Below are positions 45,864 to 55,825 of a stretch of 64,000 nucleotides of DNA, in pieces. The stretch lies in NCBI RefSeq assembly GCF_007752935.1, contig NZ_CP036319.1, positions 5,126,501 to 5,190,500 on the forward strand. Reading direction: 5' to 3'. Within the stretch, counting starts at the first letter, position 1. Each line of letters begins with the position of its first letter. A program made the translations under genes and the position numbers. The notes beneath the pieces are model-generated. The model was not told the DNA's origin, did not search any database, and saw nothing but the letters and a program-made list of their open reading frames with translations. This DNA comes from Crateriforma conspicua (GTDB lineage: Bacteria; Planctomycetota; Planctomycetia; Pirellulales; Pirellulaceae).

Positions 45864-47297
45864 TCAGTCCCACCACCACTGGCCATCCTTCAAGCCTTCC
45901 AACGTGCCAGCCGTTTTCTGTTGCAGTTGCTTCACGGCCGAATCGCGGACCAAATGATCATCGCGGAGCGCCAAACGAGGCTGCATTTGAACGCCCCCGC
46001 CCAGCGGAGTCATCAGCTGGTTGCCCCGCCAAATCGCGTTGACCGCAGTTTGGACTTGCTGTGGAGCAGTTTCGGTTTGAACCGCCAACGAGGCCTCGTC
46101 GGCCAGCACGCCCAGGTTCCAGTCGGCTTGGCTGTAGAAATCTTGTTCTTGAATGTACGCCGCGGCGATTGCCAGATCGATCAGCTGTTCCAGTTCGGCA
46201 TAGATGCGAACCTTGCCGGCGATCTGAGGATATTTGTCGGTGAAGTCTTGGCAAAACGCTTGGCTGGCGCGATTCACGCGGCCGGTTGCCTGGCGTTTGC
46301 CGCCGGCGACACGTTCATTGGCACCGACCAACTGAACACCCCGTTCGTCGATCCGCATCGCCAATCCATCTTCGCTGATAGCGACACCGTCGTAGTTCGG
46401 CTGGAAGTACCAACGCTCCATGGCATTGCTGGACACCGCGGCCGGGTTGGCTCGTTCGACGTAGCTCTTGACCGGAACCGGCAAGCGTTCCAGTCCGATG
46501 CCGATCAACTTCATTCGATAATCGGCTTCCACCAAGACGCGAGCAAAGTGGGTGTCGGCCGGAATGCCGCGGATCAACACGGTTTGCAGGCCCAGGTTCT
46601 TTTGCAAGTTGGCGGCCAACCACTTCGTTTGTGCGGGTTGGACGTTGCGTCCAACCCGGGCCATGAACTGCTGCAATTGCTGCAACCCTTCGGCGGTCGG
46701 GTCAATCGACACGCTGATCACGTTGGTCGGCGGCGTGTGAGGCGCAAAGGCACGCAGTGCCACCACCAAGTCTTCCAACAGTACGACCGGCTTGCCCGAA
46801 CGCATCCCGATCAGACGTTCGGTGGCGTCGGCAAAGAAGCCTTCGGCGGGACCGGCCACAACGATGTCTTGCGTTTCGGGGTAATAGAAGACGTATCGAA
46901 TGCTGGTCAGCCCGGCCAACGCACGGATCGGATCATCGATTTCTTCACCAGCAGCGATTCGTCGTGCGACTTCGGCTTCCAACCGGTTCAGCGACACCTT
47001 ACGCATCGGACTGGTCTTCATCAGCTGCGATTCGGCTTGGCGGCGGGCCGCTTCGAAACGCTGACGAGCCAGAGACGCGTCAAAGCGTTTGACCTTCAAG
47101 ACACCGGACGCATCGACGTCGACACCGGCGATCGGCTGGACGAAGTCAAAAATCACATCGCCGCCGTCACCGCCATCACCACCGTCGGCCAGGACGGACG
47201 CGGGACTGGAGGCCAGGAGCGCGGCAAGCGTTGCCAAGCAGGCGAAACGGGCGAAGCGGAAGGGAGATCGACTGGCTTGCATCGAAAAGACTGCCAT
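45864..47297 (-). CDS. DUF1598-family exported protein (paralogue 2)
   Basis: A 477-residue relative of the gene at 43172-44797, with signal peptide (ARFACLATLAALLASSPASVLA) and Gly/Asp-rich start of the mature chain. It has LTSIRYVFYYPETQDIVVAGP, VSIDPTAEGLQQLQQF, ARVLVEADYRMK, and ends with QWWWD, all matching the paralogue in order. ATG 47297 is taken; ATG 47282 is directly at the signal peptide. It has its own terminator and is separated from paralogue 1 by bpt, so a tandem duplication followed by insertion or rearrangement is likely. Role unknown. Confidence 0.83.
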   Translation of the reverse strand: MAVFSMQASRSPFRFARFACLATLAALLASSPASVLADGGDGGDGGDVIFDFVQPIAGVDVDASGVLKVKRFDASLARQRFEAARRQAESQLMKTSPMRKVSLNRLEAEVARRIAAGEEIDDPIRALAGLTSIRYVFYYPETQDIVVAGPAEGFFADATERLIGMRSGKPVVLLEDLVVALRAFAPHTPPTNVISVSIDPTAEGLQQLQQFMARVGRNVQPAQTKWLAANLQKNLGLQTVLIRGIPADTHFARVLVEADYRMKLIGIGLERLPVPVKSYVERANPAAVSSNAMERWYFQPNYDGVAISEDGLAMRIDERGVQLVGANERVAGGKRQATGRVNRASQAFCQDFTDKYPQIAGKVRIYAELEQLIDLAIAAAYIQEQDFYSQADWNLGVLADEASLAVQTETAPQQVQTAVNAIWRGNQLMTPLGGGVQMQPRLALRDDHLVRDSAVKQLQQKTAGTLEGLKDGQWWWD

Positions 47298-47623
47298 CGG
47301 GGAAAAGTGTGGGTAGGAAGATCGCACGCCGAAGCAGCGGCGGTGCGGTCGGGTCGCCAGCCTTTGAGAATAGTCGGGCCCCATCGCATCAACAAGCAAA
47401 TCGCAGGACTTTTCGGCTTGCCGAGCCGTCGAAATCGGCCCCGCATCCGGGCCCACCGATCGAGACCAGAATTTTTGTCGGCGGGATCACCGGCCGGCCG
47501 AATCAGCCATGGTCGATACAACCGATACGACCGCCATCACCAGTGGTCCATCGGGCAACGGAAACGCGGTGCGGCGGATCGCGGTGCTGCGTTGAGGACG
47601 ATTGTTTTGCATGATGGGGGACG
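47298..47623. other. Divergent intergenic region
   Basis: Separates DUF1598 paralogue 2 (-) from the membrane acyltransferase-like gene (+). Frames through it are continuations of the two neighbours in wrong or unlikely frames. It should carry promoters for both; no site could be fixed. Confidence 0.35.
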
Positions 47624-48427
47624 ATGAAGAAAGCCAAAAAACGCCGCGTCAGACCGAAATCGAGCCGAAAATCGTCGGCTTCGTCCCAGTCCAATGTGCC
47701 CGGTGGACGTTCATCCGAAGCGGCGACCTTGCCCCCTCGAAACGCAGCCTTGGACACGCTTCGCGGTTTGGCGATCGTCCTGATGCTGGTCGATCACGCG
47801 GCCGCCTACTGGTTTGACGTGCGGATCGAATTGACCAGCGTTCGGCTGATCACTCGGCTAAGCATGCCGCTGTTTTGCCTGCTGTTGGGCTACTTTTTGC
47901 CCACCGACCGGCGTTTTCGTGCCGTTCGTTTACTACAGATCCTGGCCGCGGCAGTCGCGGTGAACTTGGTCTACTGGCCGCTGAATCACCAACTGGAGAT
48001 TCTGGCCAGCCTGTTGCTGGCCGCGGTGGTGGGGACCGCGATGGGGCGGACGGCACCGCTGATGCTGGCGTCGATTCTGTTTTATCGTCTGGATCCCGTG
48101 TCTCGCTGGTTCGATTATCAGCCCACGCTGGTGTTTGCACTGGTCGGTCAGGGTGCGATGCTGCGTCGCTTCGGGATCGGGCCGGCGATCGCCAGCGGCT
48201 TGGCGTTGCTGGGCATCACGATCAGCGGGCACTGGATTCGGCCGACGGACACGCACCGTTTTGTGGTCTGGTTCAGCCTTCCGGCGACGATTTTGGTTGG
48301 TCTAGGTCGACGATTCCCAGACTTCCGCGTGATCGGTTTGGATTGGCTGGGTCGTCATCCTTTGTCGATCTATGTCGCCCACTTCTACGTCATCGCCGCG
48401 ATCGCCTGGGCGCTGGGCGGCAATTAG
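47624..48427 (+). CDS. Membrane acyltransferase-like protein (DUF1624/TraX/acyltransferase-3 type)
   Basis: A 267-residue integral membrane protein. About 40 basic, disordered residues are followed by LDTLRGLAIVLMLVDHAAAY, which is the opening helix shared by acyltransferase-3, DUF1624 and TraX-type proteins, where the Arg and His are thought to act in acyl transfer. Seven or eight further helices follow, ending near HPLSIYVAHFYVIAAI. Probably modifies a surface glycan or lipid with an acyl group; the exact family cannot be settled by eye. ATG 47624 has a G-run 3-8 bases upstream. Confidence 0.72.
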   Translation: MKKAKKRRVRPKSSRKSSASSQSNVPGGRSSEAATLPPRNAALDTLRGLAIVLMLVDHAAAYWFDVRIELTSVRLITRLSMPLFCLLLGYFLPTDRRFRAVRLLQILAAAVAVNLVYWPLNHQLEILASLLLAAVVGTAMGRTAPLMLASILFYRLDPVSRWFDYQPTLVFALVGQGAMLRRFGIGPAIASGLALLGITISGHWIRPTDTHRFVVWFSLPATILVGLGRRFPDFRVIGLDWLGRHPLSIYVAHFYVIAAIAWALGGN

Positions 48428-48562
48428 TCGGTCAATCGGCCGATGCGGTCACGCCCTGTACGTCGACCGGTCCGATTCCCGTTGGCGGTCTTTCGGGATG
48501 CCGTCAATCGCCTAGAATCCGGCCTGACACATTTCACCACCCCCTGGGAAACGAGAGCGGCA

Positions 48563-50038
48563 ATGAGCGGCGACTGTGATTTTGGACTGATCGGGCTGGC
48601 CGTGATGGGCGAAAACTTGGCCCTGAACGTCGAATCACGCGGCTACAAGGTTGCCGTTTACAACCGCACGACTTCCAAAGTCGACGACCTGATCGCGGGT
48701 CGTGCCGCGGGCAAGAACTTCGTCGGCACGCATTCGATCGAAGACTTCGTCAAAGCCGTCAAACGGCCGCGAAAGCTGATGATGCTGGTCAAAGCCGGCC
48801 CGGCGGTCGACGCGATCATTGAATCGTTGATCCCCCTGTGCGAACCCGGTGACATCATCATCGACGGCGGCAACACGTACTACGTCGACACCGAGCGACG
48901 CACCAAGACGGTCGAAGACGCGGGGCTGTTGTACGTGGGAGCCGGTGTCAGCGGTGGCGAAGAGGGCGCGCTGAAGGGTCCCAGTTTGATGCCGGGCGGC
49001 AGCAAAGAAGCCTGGCCGGAAATCAAGGACATGTTCCAGGCCATCGCGGCCAAGGTCGGGCCCAACGACGACATTCCCTGTTGCGAATGGGTCGGCCCAC
49101 GTGGCGCCGGTCACTACGTCAAAATGGTCCACAACGGCATCGAATACGGCGACATGCAGCTGATTTGCGAAGCCTATCAGTTGCTGAAAGAACTGGCGGG
49201 GCTAAGCAACGACGAACTTTACGACGTGTTTGCCAAATGGAATGAGGGCGAACTGCAAAGCTACCTGATCGAAATCACCCGCGACATTTTCAGTGTCAAA
49301 GATGACCAGGGCGGTGACGGGTATCTGGTGGACAAGGTTCTGGACGTCGCCGGTGCCAAGGGCACCGGAAAATGGATGAGCCAACTGGCCTTGGACCTGG
49401 GCGTCCCCAGCACCCTGGTCACCACCGCCGTGTTCGCCCGCGGCTTGTCGGCTCAAAAGGACGCCCGCGTCCGTGCCAGCGAATCGCTTCGCGGCCCCGG
49501 CGCTGAATCGAATCCCCAATGGTCGGCACTGACCGAATCGGTCATCGGCGACAAGCAGGGCTTCATCGACGCGGTCCGCGACGCACTGTACGCGTCAAAG
49601 ATTGTCAGCTATGCCCAGGGATTTGTTCAGTTGCAAGCCGCGTCGACCGAACACGACTGGGATCTGGATTACGGGCAATCCGCACTGCTGTGGCGAGGCG
49701 GTTGTATCATCCGGGCTCAGTTCTTGGACCGGATCAAGGAAGCGTTCGACGACCAGCCGAACCTGGAAAACCTGTTGCTGTATCCCTTTTTCAAGGACGC
49801 CATCGAACAATGCCAACCGGCGTGGCGTCGCGTGGTGGCCGCCGCCAGCATCGCGGGAATCCCGGTCCCGGCCTTCGGTGCGGCACTGAATTATTACGAC
49901 GGCTATCGAATGGATCGCCTGCCGGCGAACCTGTTGCAGGCCCAGCGTGACTATTTCGGTGCCCACACGTACAAACGGGTCGACCGGGACGGCACCTTCC
50001 ACAGCGAATGGCTGGATTTACGTCGTCCGGTCAGCTGA
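48563..50038 (+). CDS. gnd: 6-phosphogluconate dehydrogenase, decarboxylating
   Basis: A 491-residue NADP-dependent enzyme of the oxidative pentose-phosphate pathway, giving ribulose 5-phosphate and CO2. FGLIGLAVMGENLALNVESRG is the dinucleotide loop, VSGGEEGALKGPSLMPGG and GPRGAGHYVKMVHNGIEYGD are the substrate signatures with the catalytic Lys in HYVKMVHN, and FHSEW near the C-terminus is normal. ATG 48563 is used; the frame stays open to 48443 but the fold begins here. Length is that of the long, dimeric form. Confidence 0.96.
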   Translation: MSGDCDFGLIGLAVMGENLALNVESRGYKVAVYNRTTSKVDDLIAGRAAGKNFVGTHSIEDFVKAVKRPRKLMMLVKAGPAVDAIIESLIPLCEPGDIIIDGGNTYYVDTERRTKTVEDAGLLYVGAGVSGGEEGALKGPSLMPGGSKEAWPEIKDMFQAIAAKVGPNDDIPCCEWVGPRGAGHYVKMVHNGIEYGDMQLICEAYQLLKELAGLSNDELYDVFAKWNEGELQSYLIEITRDIFSVKDDQGGDGYLVDKVLDVAGAKGTGKWMSQLALDLGVPSTLVTTAVFARGLSAQKDARVRASESLRGPGAESNPQWSALTESVIGDKQGFIDAVRDALYASKIVSYAQGFVQLQAASTEHDWDLDYGQSALLWRGGCIIRAQFLDRIKEAFDDQPNLENLLLYPFFKDAIEQCQPAWRRVVAAASIAGIPVPAFGAALNYYDGYRMDRLPANLLQAQRDYFGAHTYKRVDRDGTFHSEWLDLRRPVS

Positions 50039-50177
50039 ATTGCAACGATTGGTAGCGGCGGTGGATTTGCGGCGATTGTCAGCCGATCCGCCTTGCCGTC
50101 GATCGTGCCGGGCTGGCACAATACGACTCGCGTTCCATTGGGCGGCCAAATTGCCCGTCCGCACCGCCAGGACCTTC

Positions 50178-50207
50178 TTGACTAATTTTGGGTCCAGAGC
50201 GTATTTT
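50178..50207 (+). promoter_or_regulatory. Sigma-70-type promoter of tRNA-Thr
   Basis: TTGACT (50178-50183) and TATTTT (50202-50207) are separated by 18 bases and would start transcription near 50214, about 17 bases before the tRNA 5' end. The -35 box differs from consensus at one base and the -10 at two. Confidence 0.6.
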
Positions 50208-50230
50208 CTTGCTCTTCGGCACACCATTTC

Positions 50231-50304
50231 GCCAGCGTAGCTTCAATTGGCAGAGCATCGCATTCGTAATGCGAGGGTTGCGGGTTCAAATCCCGCCGCT
50301 GGCT
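50231..50304 (+). tRNA. tRNA-Thr (anticodon CGT)
   Basis: A complete cloverleaf: acceptor stem GCCAGCG/CGCTGGC (50231-50237, 50297-50303), D-arm starting GCTT with GG loop, anticodon stem TCGCA/TGCGA around loop TTCGTAA with anticodon CGT at 50265-50267, a five-base variable region, and T-arm GCGGG-TTCAAAT-CCCGC. The second base pair C-G and the G35/T36 anticodon bases agree with threonine identity. CCA is not encoded. Confidence 0.95.
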
Positions 50305-50446
50305 TAGCCGGTCCGCCGGTCCGCCCCCAATGCGAAATCCCGGTTCTCTGATGCCGGGCACCTTCGGTCGCCCGTTCGTCAGGTCGGCCGTCCTTTGCGT
50401 GGGCGTTTTTCAGATGCGGTATCACGCGTTCAGGAGTCTGCAAGAC

Positions 50447-51778
50447 ATGAGTGACCTCGAAATCGAAGTCCTCGATTTGAAAGAATTGGTTTTGTCGAAC
50501 AATTCGTTCGGCCCGTCGGATGTGACCTCCATCCGCAATGCCATCACCGAAAACTACGGTCACTTCGGTGAACTGCGCGACGCAGTCGGCGAAATGGAAG
50601 CTGACACGATGCTCAGCCCCGCCGGCAAAACCAAGATGGGCGTGTGCCAGTTTCTGCTGGGGCGGTTCAGAGATTCGCTGGAAACGCTGCAGTCGGCCGA
50701 CGGCAGCGCGATGGCGTTGTTCTACCAGGCTCGATGCCAGTTCGAATTGCGTCATTACGACGAAGCGATCGCGACCTACGAAGCCGCTCAGAAATCTGGC
50801 TACAACGAAGACGAGTGCAAGATCCGCACCGCCGAAAGTCACCGTTACGCCGGACGCATCGACCAGTCGCTGGCGATTTTGGACGATATTTTCGGCCCGG
50901 CCGAACAGACCCCGGAATACATGTACCAGCGTGCGGCCACCGTCGCAGCGGTCGGTGGACGCCTGGAAGAAGCGATGACGCTGTACGAACGCGCCATCAA
51001 CACCGACCCCAATCACGCCGGCGCATTGTTCGGCCTGGCGTTGGAAAACGACCGACTGGGCAACGACGAAGAAAGTTTGGCCCTGTACGAGCGTGCCGCC
51101 AAGGCGTTCCCGACCGGTATCGGTGCACTGATCAATTTGGGACTGATCTACGAAGACCGTGATCAGTACGACCGTGCCCAGTCGTGTTACAAGCGAATTC
51201 TGGATTGCTATCCCGAACACCCGCAGGCCAGCCTGTACATCAAGGACGCTTCGGCGACCGGCAACCAGCTGTATGACGAAGAAGCCCAGCGTCGCAACGA
51301 CAAGCTGGCCCAGATCTTGAACATGCCGGTCAACAATTTCGAACTCAGCGTTCGCAGTCGCAATTGTCTGCAGAAGATGGGCATCGACACGATCGGAGAT
51401 CTGACCCGCACGACCGAAGCCGAATTGCTAAGCAGCAAGAACTTCGGCGAAACCAGCCTGTTCGAAATCCGCGAAATGCTGACGTCCAAGGGCCTGTCCC
51501 TCGGACAATTCGCCCACGAAAAGAAAAGCAACGATCCGCCGATCGACACCAGCCACATGTCGCCCGACGAACAGGCGTTGCTGGAACGTCCGATCAGCGA
51601 TCTGAACTTGTCCGTGCGTGCTCGCAAGTGCATGGCACGGCTGCAGCTGAACACGATCGGCGAACTGATTCGCAAGACCGGCGACGACATGCTGGAATGC
51701 AAGAATTTCGGCGTGACCAGCCTGAACGAGGTTCGGGAAAAGCTGGCCGATCTGGGTTTGAAGATGCGTGGCGACTGA
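50447..51778 (+). CDS. TPR protein with two RNA polymerase alpha-CTD-like domains
   Basis: A 443-residue protein. Residues about 60-280 hold five or six tetratricopeptide repeats ([59 protein letters not shown]). Residues 296-350 and 383-440 are two domains like the C-terminal domain of RNA polymerase alpha: [20 protein letters not shown] and [20 protein letters not shown], each followed by a NFG-x-TSL helix. The first keeps the Arg-Asn-Cys-Leu DNA-contact residues; the second has Lys for Asn and Met for Leu. Start ATG 50447 is supported by AGGAG at 50432-50436. It lies between tRNA-Thr and tgt. Probably couples protein contacts (TPR) to DNA or sigma contacts; unproven. Confidence 0.87.
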   Translation: MSDLEIEVLDLKELVLSNNSFGPSDVTSIRNAITENYGHFGELRDAVGEMEADTMLSPAGKTKMGVCQFLLGRFRDSLETLQSADGSAMALFYQARCQFELRHYDEAIATYEAAQKSGYNEDECKIRTAESHRYAGRIDQSLAILDDIFGPAEQTPEYMYQRAATVAAVGGRLEEAMTLYERAINTDPNHAGALFGLALENDRLGNDEESLALYERAAKAFPTGIGALINLGLIYEDRDQYDRAQSCYKRILDCYPEHPQASLYIKDASATGNQLYDEEAQRRNDKLAQILNMPVNNFELSVRSRNCLQKMGIDTIGDLTRTTEAELLSSKNFGETSLFEIREMLTSKGLSLGQFAHEKKSNDPPIDTSHMSPDEQALLERPISDLNLSVRARKCMARLQLNTIGELIRKTGDDMLECKNFGVTSLNEVREKLADLGLKMRGD

Positions 51779-51785
51779 TCGCTGC

Positions 51786-52934
51786 ATGTCCCAATTCCAC
51801 TTTGATCTTCAACACCGCGACGCGGCCACGGGTGCCCGTCGCGGTGTTTTTGTCACCCCCCATGGCCCCGTCCAGACGCCGGGCTTCATGCCCGTCGGCA
51901 CCCAAGGGACCGTCAAGGGTGTGACCATCGACCAGGTCGCCGCGACCGGTGCCCACATGATCCTGGGCAACACATACCACCTGGCATTGCGGCCCGGGCA
52001 CGAAACCGTTCGACGTCTCGGTGGCCTGCATGCGATGTGCGGCTGGGAAGGTCCGATCCTGACCGACAGCGGCGGGTTCCAAGTCTTCAGCCTGGGCGAA
52101 ATCAACAAGGTCACCGAACACGCGGCAACCTTTCGAAGCCACATCGACGGACGGATCGTCGAACTGACCCCCGAGCATTCCATTGAGATCCAGGAAGCCC
52201 TGGGCAGCGATGTCGCGATGGTGCTGGATCACGTCATCGCACTTCCCGCCGACCCGGGCGCCGTGACCGATGCGATGGAGCGTTCCATCCGGTGGGCCAA
52301 ACGATGCCTGGAATACGCCAACAGCGACCGCCAGGCGAAATTCGCCATCGTCCAAGGCGGGCTGGACGAAACCCTACGGGCACAATGTGCACGTGAATTG
52401 ACGTCGATGGACTTTGATGGCTACGCGGTCGGCGGGCTGAGCGTCGGCGAAGAACCATCGGAAATGTATCGAGTGACCGCGGCCACCACCGAACATTTGC
52501 CGGCGGATCATCCGCGTTACCTAATGGGCGTCGGCCGCCCCATCGATCTGTTGGAGAACGTCGCTCGCGGTATTGACCTGTTCGACTGCGTCATGCCGAC
52601 ACGAAACGGACGCAACAGCATTGCGTTCACCGACGCCGGACCGGTCAAGCTTCGCAATGCCGTCCACCGCGAAGACCGTCGTCCGGTCGAACAGGGATGC
52701 CCCTGCATCGCATGCCGACACAGCCGTGGATACATCCGGCACCTGTTCAACGCCGGTGAAATGCTGGGCCCGATCCTGTTGTCGATTCACAACCTGACGT
52801 ACTACCAACGTTTGATGGCTGAGACTCGATCGGCGATCGAAGCGGACCGGTTTGAAGAATTCCGCCGCGAAAAAATCGCCGGATGGGATTCGGCTAAGAC
52901 GCCCGGCAAGGCGACCGGATCAGAAGCTCAATAA
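51786..52934 (+). CDS. tgt: tRNA-guanine transglycosylase (queuine tRNA-ribosyltransferase)
   Basis: A 382-residue TIM-barrel enzyme that exchanges guanine 34 for preQ1 in tRNAs with GUN anticodons. [11 protein letters not shown] holds the general acid/base Asp; IVQGG, and [12 protein letters not shown] with the nucleophile Asp, are intact, and the zinc site [17 protein letters not shown] is complete with a later His. ATG 51786 follows the TPR gene stop by 7 bases, so the two are probably cotranscribed. No queC/D/E/F or queA gene is in the window. Confidence 0.96.
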   Translation: MSQFHFDLQHRDAATGARRGVFVTPHGPVQTPGFMPVGTQGTVKGVTIDQVAATGAHMILGNTYHLALRPGHETVRRLGGLHAMCGWEGPILTDSGGFQVFSLGEINKVTEHAATFRSHIDGRIVELTPEHSIEIQEALGSDVAMVLDHVIALPADPGAVTDAMERSIRWAKRCLEYANSDRQAKFAIVQGGLDETLRAQCARELTSMDFDGYAVGGLSVGEEPSEMYRVTAATTEHLPADHPRYLMGVGRPIDLLENVARGIDLFDCVMPTRNGRNSIAFTDAGPVKLRNAVHREDRRPVEQGCPCIACRHSRGYIRHLFNAGEMLGPILLSIHNLTYYQRLMAETRSAIEADRFEEFRREKIAGWDSAKTPGKATGSEAQ

Positions 52935-52998
52935 ACTCGGCCAAAGCAACCGAGCTTTGCTGCAGGACGCCCCCCGAAAATCAAACCTCAAGCACCGA

Positions 52999-54423
52999 TT
53001 ACTTCCGCGATTTGTCGCCACGGCTAGCCGCATTAACGATCGCTTGCCGGGCCAGTTCTTCTTCACGCACGTGCGGACCGTGGGCGTCACCCCAGCGAGG
53101 CGCAACATTGTCTCGGTCCCACTGACGAATCAGCGACGACAACTCCTGCACCTTCTGTGGGTTCCCGTCAGCCAAGTCGTCGCGTTCCCAGGGGTCGCGG
53201 GAAAGGTCAAACAGAAGCTTACGATTCTTGTAACCGCTGTCGACCAGTTTCCAATCGCCGTACCGCACCGCGTACCCATATTGATCGTCGCCCATCGCGT
53301 AACGCCAAAACAACGTGCGTGCCGGAAGCGGGCTCAGCCGCGACCCATCCAACATCGGCATCAAATTGACGCCGTCCAGTTCATCGGCATCCACATCGGT
53401 CGACGTCGCCGCCAAAATGGTCGGGCACAAATCCAGTGATGTGACAGGATCGGCGACACGTCGTCCGGGGGCGATGCCGGCCGGCCAGCTGATTAAAAAT
53501 GGCACACGTATGCCGCCTTCGAAAAGCATGCCTTTGTGACCGCGATAGGGAAAGTTCATCGCGTGTTCCTTCCGGCCGCCGTTGTCACTGAAGAACACGA
53601 TCAGCGTGTTGTCCAATTTTCCAGCTTGCTCCAGCGCATTGACGACCTTGCCGATGCCTTCATCCATCCCCGCGACCATGGCACCGTAAACAGCGCGGCC
53701 GCCGTATTCGATATGCGCCGTCTTTTCCAAGTGCCTGCGGGTGGCCTGATCGGGCGCATGCGGTGCGTTGTAAGCCAAGTAAAGAAAGAACGGTTGATCC
53801 GACGGACTTTGAACGAACCGCACGGCTTCTTCAGAGAAATCATCCGTCAAATAGGTCAAGCTTTTTCGATCGACCGGCATGTCACCCCGATGCACCGCCA
53901 TTGACGCGGGCTTATTGCCCGGATCACCCCAGTAGCTGAGCCCACCACCACTGAAACCAAACCAGTGATCAAACCCGCGCCGGTTGGGCCAGTATTGCAC
54001 TTGATCACCCAAGTGCCATTTGCCAATCGCCGCGGTCGAATACCCCGACGCACGCAAGCGATCGGCGATGGTCTGTTCGGTCAGCGGCAAGCCCGGTGGG
54101 TTGGGCGATGCGTCAAACGACTCCGACGGTTCCGGATTGCATTCGTGACCAAATCGCTGTTGATACCGACCGGTCAACAGCCCGGCGCGACTGGGGCTGC
54201 AGTACGGGTGCGATGCATATCCACATTCAAAGACGACGCCGCGGTCGGCCAATGCATCCAGGTTCGGAGTGGGGATTTCTTTACAGCCATTGAAACCGAC
54301 ATCGCTGTAGCCCAAGTCATCGGCCACAATCAAAACCACGTTGGGCCGTTGGGCATGACACGGCATGTAAAAAGCGACCATCCCCACGAACAGGACGGAC
54401 CATCGCATCAGATCAAACATCAA
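52999..54423 (-). CDS. Type I sulfatase
   Basis: A 474-residue exported sulfatase of normal, single-domain length. A signal peptide (MRWSVLFVGMVAFYMPCHA) precedes VLIVADDLGYSDVG and the formylglycine motif CSPSRAGLLTG with Cys75. GKWHLG and the DNGGRKEH segment provide further active-site residues, and the C-terminal subdomain is present (VRYGDWKLVD). It shares only the family core with the sulfatase at 34872-36992. It is transcribed towards tgt, and no sulfatase-maturating enzyme lies near. Likely acts on sulfated polysaccharide in the periplasm. Confidence 0.93.
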   Translation of the reverse strand: MMFDLMRWSVLFVGMVAFYMPCHAQRPNVVLIVADDLGYSDVGFNGCKEIPTPNLDALADRGVVFECGYASHPYCSPSRAGLLTGRYQQRFGHECNPEPSESFDASPNPPGLPLTEQTIADRLRASGYSTAAIGKWHLGDQVQYWPNRRGFDHWFGFSGGGLSYWGDPGNKPASMAVHRGDMPVDRKSLTYLTDDFSEEAVRFVQSPSDQPFFLYLAYNAPHAPDQATRRHLEKTAHIEYGGRAVYGAMVAGMDEGIGKVVNALEQAGKLDNTLIVFFSDNGGRKEHAMNFPYRGHKGMLFEGGIRVPFLISWPAGIAPGRRVADPVTSLDLCPTILAATSTDVDADELDGVNLMPMLDGSRLSPLPARTLFWRYAMGDDQYGYAVRYGDWKLVDSGYKNRKLLFDLSRDPWERDDLADGNPQKVQELSSLIRQWDRDNVAPRWGDAHGPHVREEELARQAIVNAASRGDKSRK

Positions 54424-54608
54424 TCACATTTCATCGAAGTTGCTTTGCCAATCACTCACGTGCACACGGTCACGCTGGTCGCAAAGCATACTTCAAATGA
54501 AACGAGCCCGGGACGATGCGCAGACATCCCATGCCGTCACGGTTTGTCGCGGCAGCAACGTATCACGGCTGAATCGACTCCAGGCGTCGAAGCCGACGAC
54601 CAGCGGTC

Positions 54609-54959
54609 CTAGCGATACGGCGCAAACAGACTGTCGGGGCCGTCGGGAATCTTGGCGACGCGTTCAGCCTGTTCCGCTTGCTCGCGATGCTTTTCGACGT
54701 AGTCGGCCTGATTCAGCTTTGCGAACAACGACGCAGGCGTATCTTCACCGCCGGTCAGCATGACGTCCTTTCCGTCGCCCGGAATTTCACACGCACCACC
54801 TTCACACTGCGGCGCCACTTCGGCAACGTCTTTTTGGGCCGTCATGGACCATGGCATGCGGGGAAAGGACGCGGTCTGGCACCCCGCAGATGCCACGACC
54901 AGTCCCGCGGTCGCGGCCAGAGCCCATCGCCGCGGATCGAGGATCAAAATGGATTTCAT
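54609..54959 (-). CDS. Small lipoprotein of unknown function
   Basis: A 116-residue protein with a lipoprotein signal (MKSILILDPRRWALAATA, then lipobox-like VASAGC with Cys near residue 27). The mature part is short and polar: QCEGGACE has a Cys pair, and the C-terminus is rich in Glu, Gln and Ala (VEKHREQAEQAERVAKIP), likely a helix. ATG 54959 is preferred to an in-frame start at 54992. No relative recognised. Confidence 0.7.
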   Translation of the reverse strand: MKSILILDPRRWALAATAGLVVASAGCQTASFPRMPWSMTAQKDVAEVAPQCEGGACEIPGDGKDVMLTGGEDTPASLFAKLNQADYVEKHREQAEQAERVAKIPDGPDSLFAPYR

Positions 54960-55177
54960 CGCAGTTTCGCCTTTTACAAGCGGATGTATCAACTTTGGGT
55001 TCAGTGGGCGTCTATCGGATTTGCCGCGGCGAACTCAATGCAAAAACAGCAAATTCGCAGCATTTTCCCTGGAATGGCGGACCAAAATGTCCTTCGCACA
55101 TTGCACCGCCTAGTCGCGCCGTTGTACTTACGGCGGCACCCCATCACGTTCCCCGTTCACTGCATGGAGGCAGTTGA

Positions 55178-55618
55178 ATGTCGAATCAGCAACAGACCGC
55201 CCATTTCCGTCGGGCAATCGGGCTGGCGATTGTCGGAATATTCCTGACCGCGTTCTCTGCGACGTCACCCGCCGCGGCCGAAATTCCTTGGAAGAATTCG
55301 CCGGAAGCTGCATTGAATGCGGCACGGTCCGAAGGCAAGCCGATCCTGGTCTTCGTCACCGCGGAATGGTGCCACTACTGCAAGAAGATGAAGAAGGACA
55401 CGTGGTCCGATCGCACCGCCAGCAGTGTCGTCGCGTCCAATTTCCAAACGCTGATGCTGGACGGCGACCGGGACAAAGCCGTGGTGAAAAAGCTGGGTTT
55501 GAACGGCTATCCGGCCACGCTGATCTACACACCCGACGGCAAATTCGTCACCCAGAAATCCGGCTACATGTCGCCTCAACAAACGCTGGCCTGGCTGGCA
55601 TCGATCGCCCCCCGCTGA
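55178..55618 (+). CDS. Exported thioredoxin-like protein
   Basis: A 146-residue protein with a signal peptide (AIGLAIVGIFLTAFSATSPAAA) and a thioredoxin fold of the DUF255/thioredoxin-7 kind. The active-site pair is WCHYC (Cys65, Cys68), and the cis-proline region is GYPATLIY. The gene has GGAGG at 55166-55170 before ATG 55178. It may reduce or form disulfides in the periplasm. Nothing near is an obvious partner. Confidence 0.9.
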   Translation: MSNQQQTAHFRRAIGLAIVGIFLTAFSATSPAAAEIPWKNSPEAALNAARSEGKPILVFVTAEWCHYCKKMKKDTWSDRTASSVVASNFQTLMLDGDRDKAVVKKLGLNGYPATLIYTPDGKFVTQKSGYMSPQQTLAWLASIAPR

Positions 55619-55825
55619 ACGACGGATCGTCGTCCAGATCGGCCGTCAAGCGACCAAGACGTCCGTCACAGGCGTGCCACCACCTCGTCCGCCGGATCGT
55701 GGCATCGTTCTTGCATAGCACTGGTGTACCCGCGTGTTGTTACCCACCGCACTGCTTCGGTGGTGGCCAGAAATGGTCAGCGATACGGCGGGTAAAGAAA
55801 ACCGATCCGCCAGCCAAACGATCCA

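Noticed and set aside
45858-47627. A 589-codon frame on + across the second DUF1598 gene
   Set aside because: It is the antisense shadow of a gene with signal peptide, family motifs and terminator; its own product is rich in Arg, Gln, His and Val with no domain.
50243-51220. A 325-codon frame on - over tRNA-Thr and the TPR gene
   Set aside because: It reads through the tRNA and opposite a gene with clear TPR and alpha-CTD-like domains.
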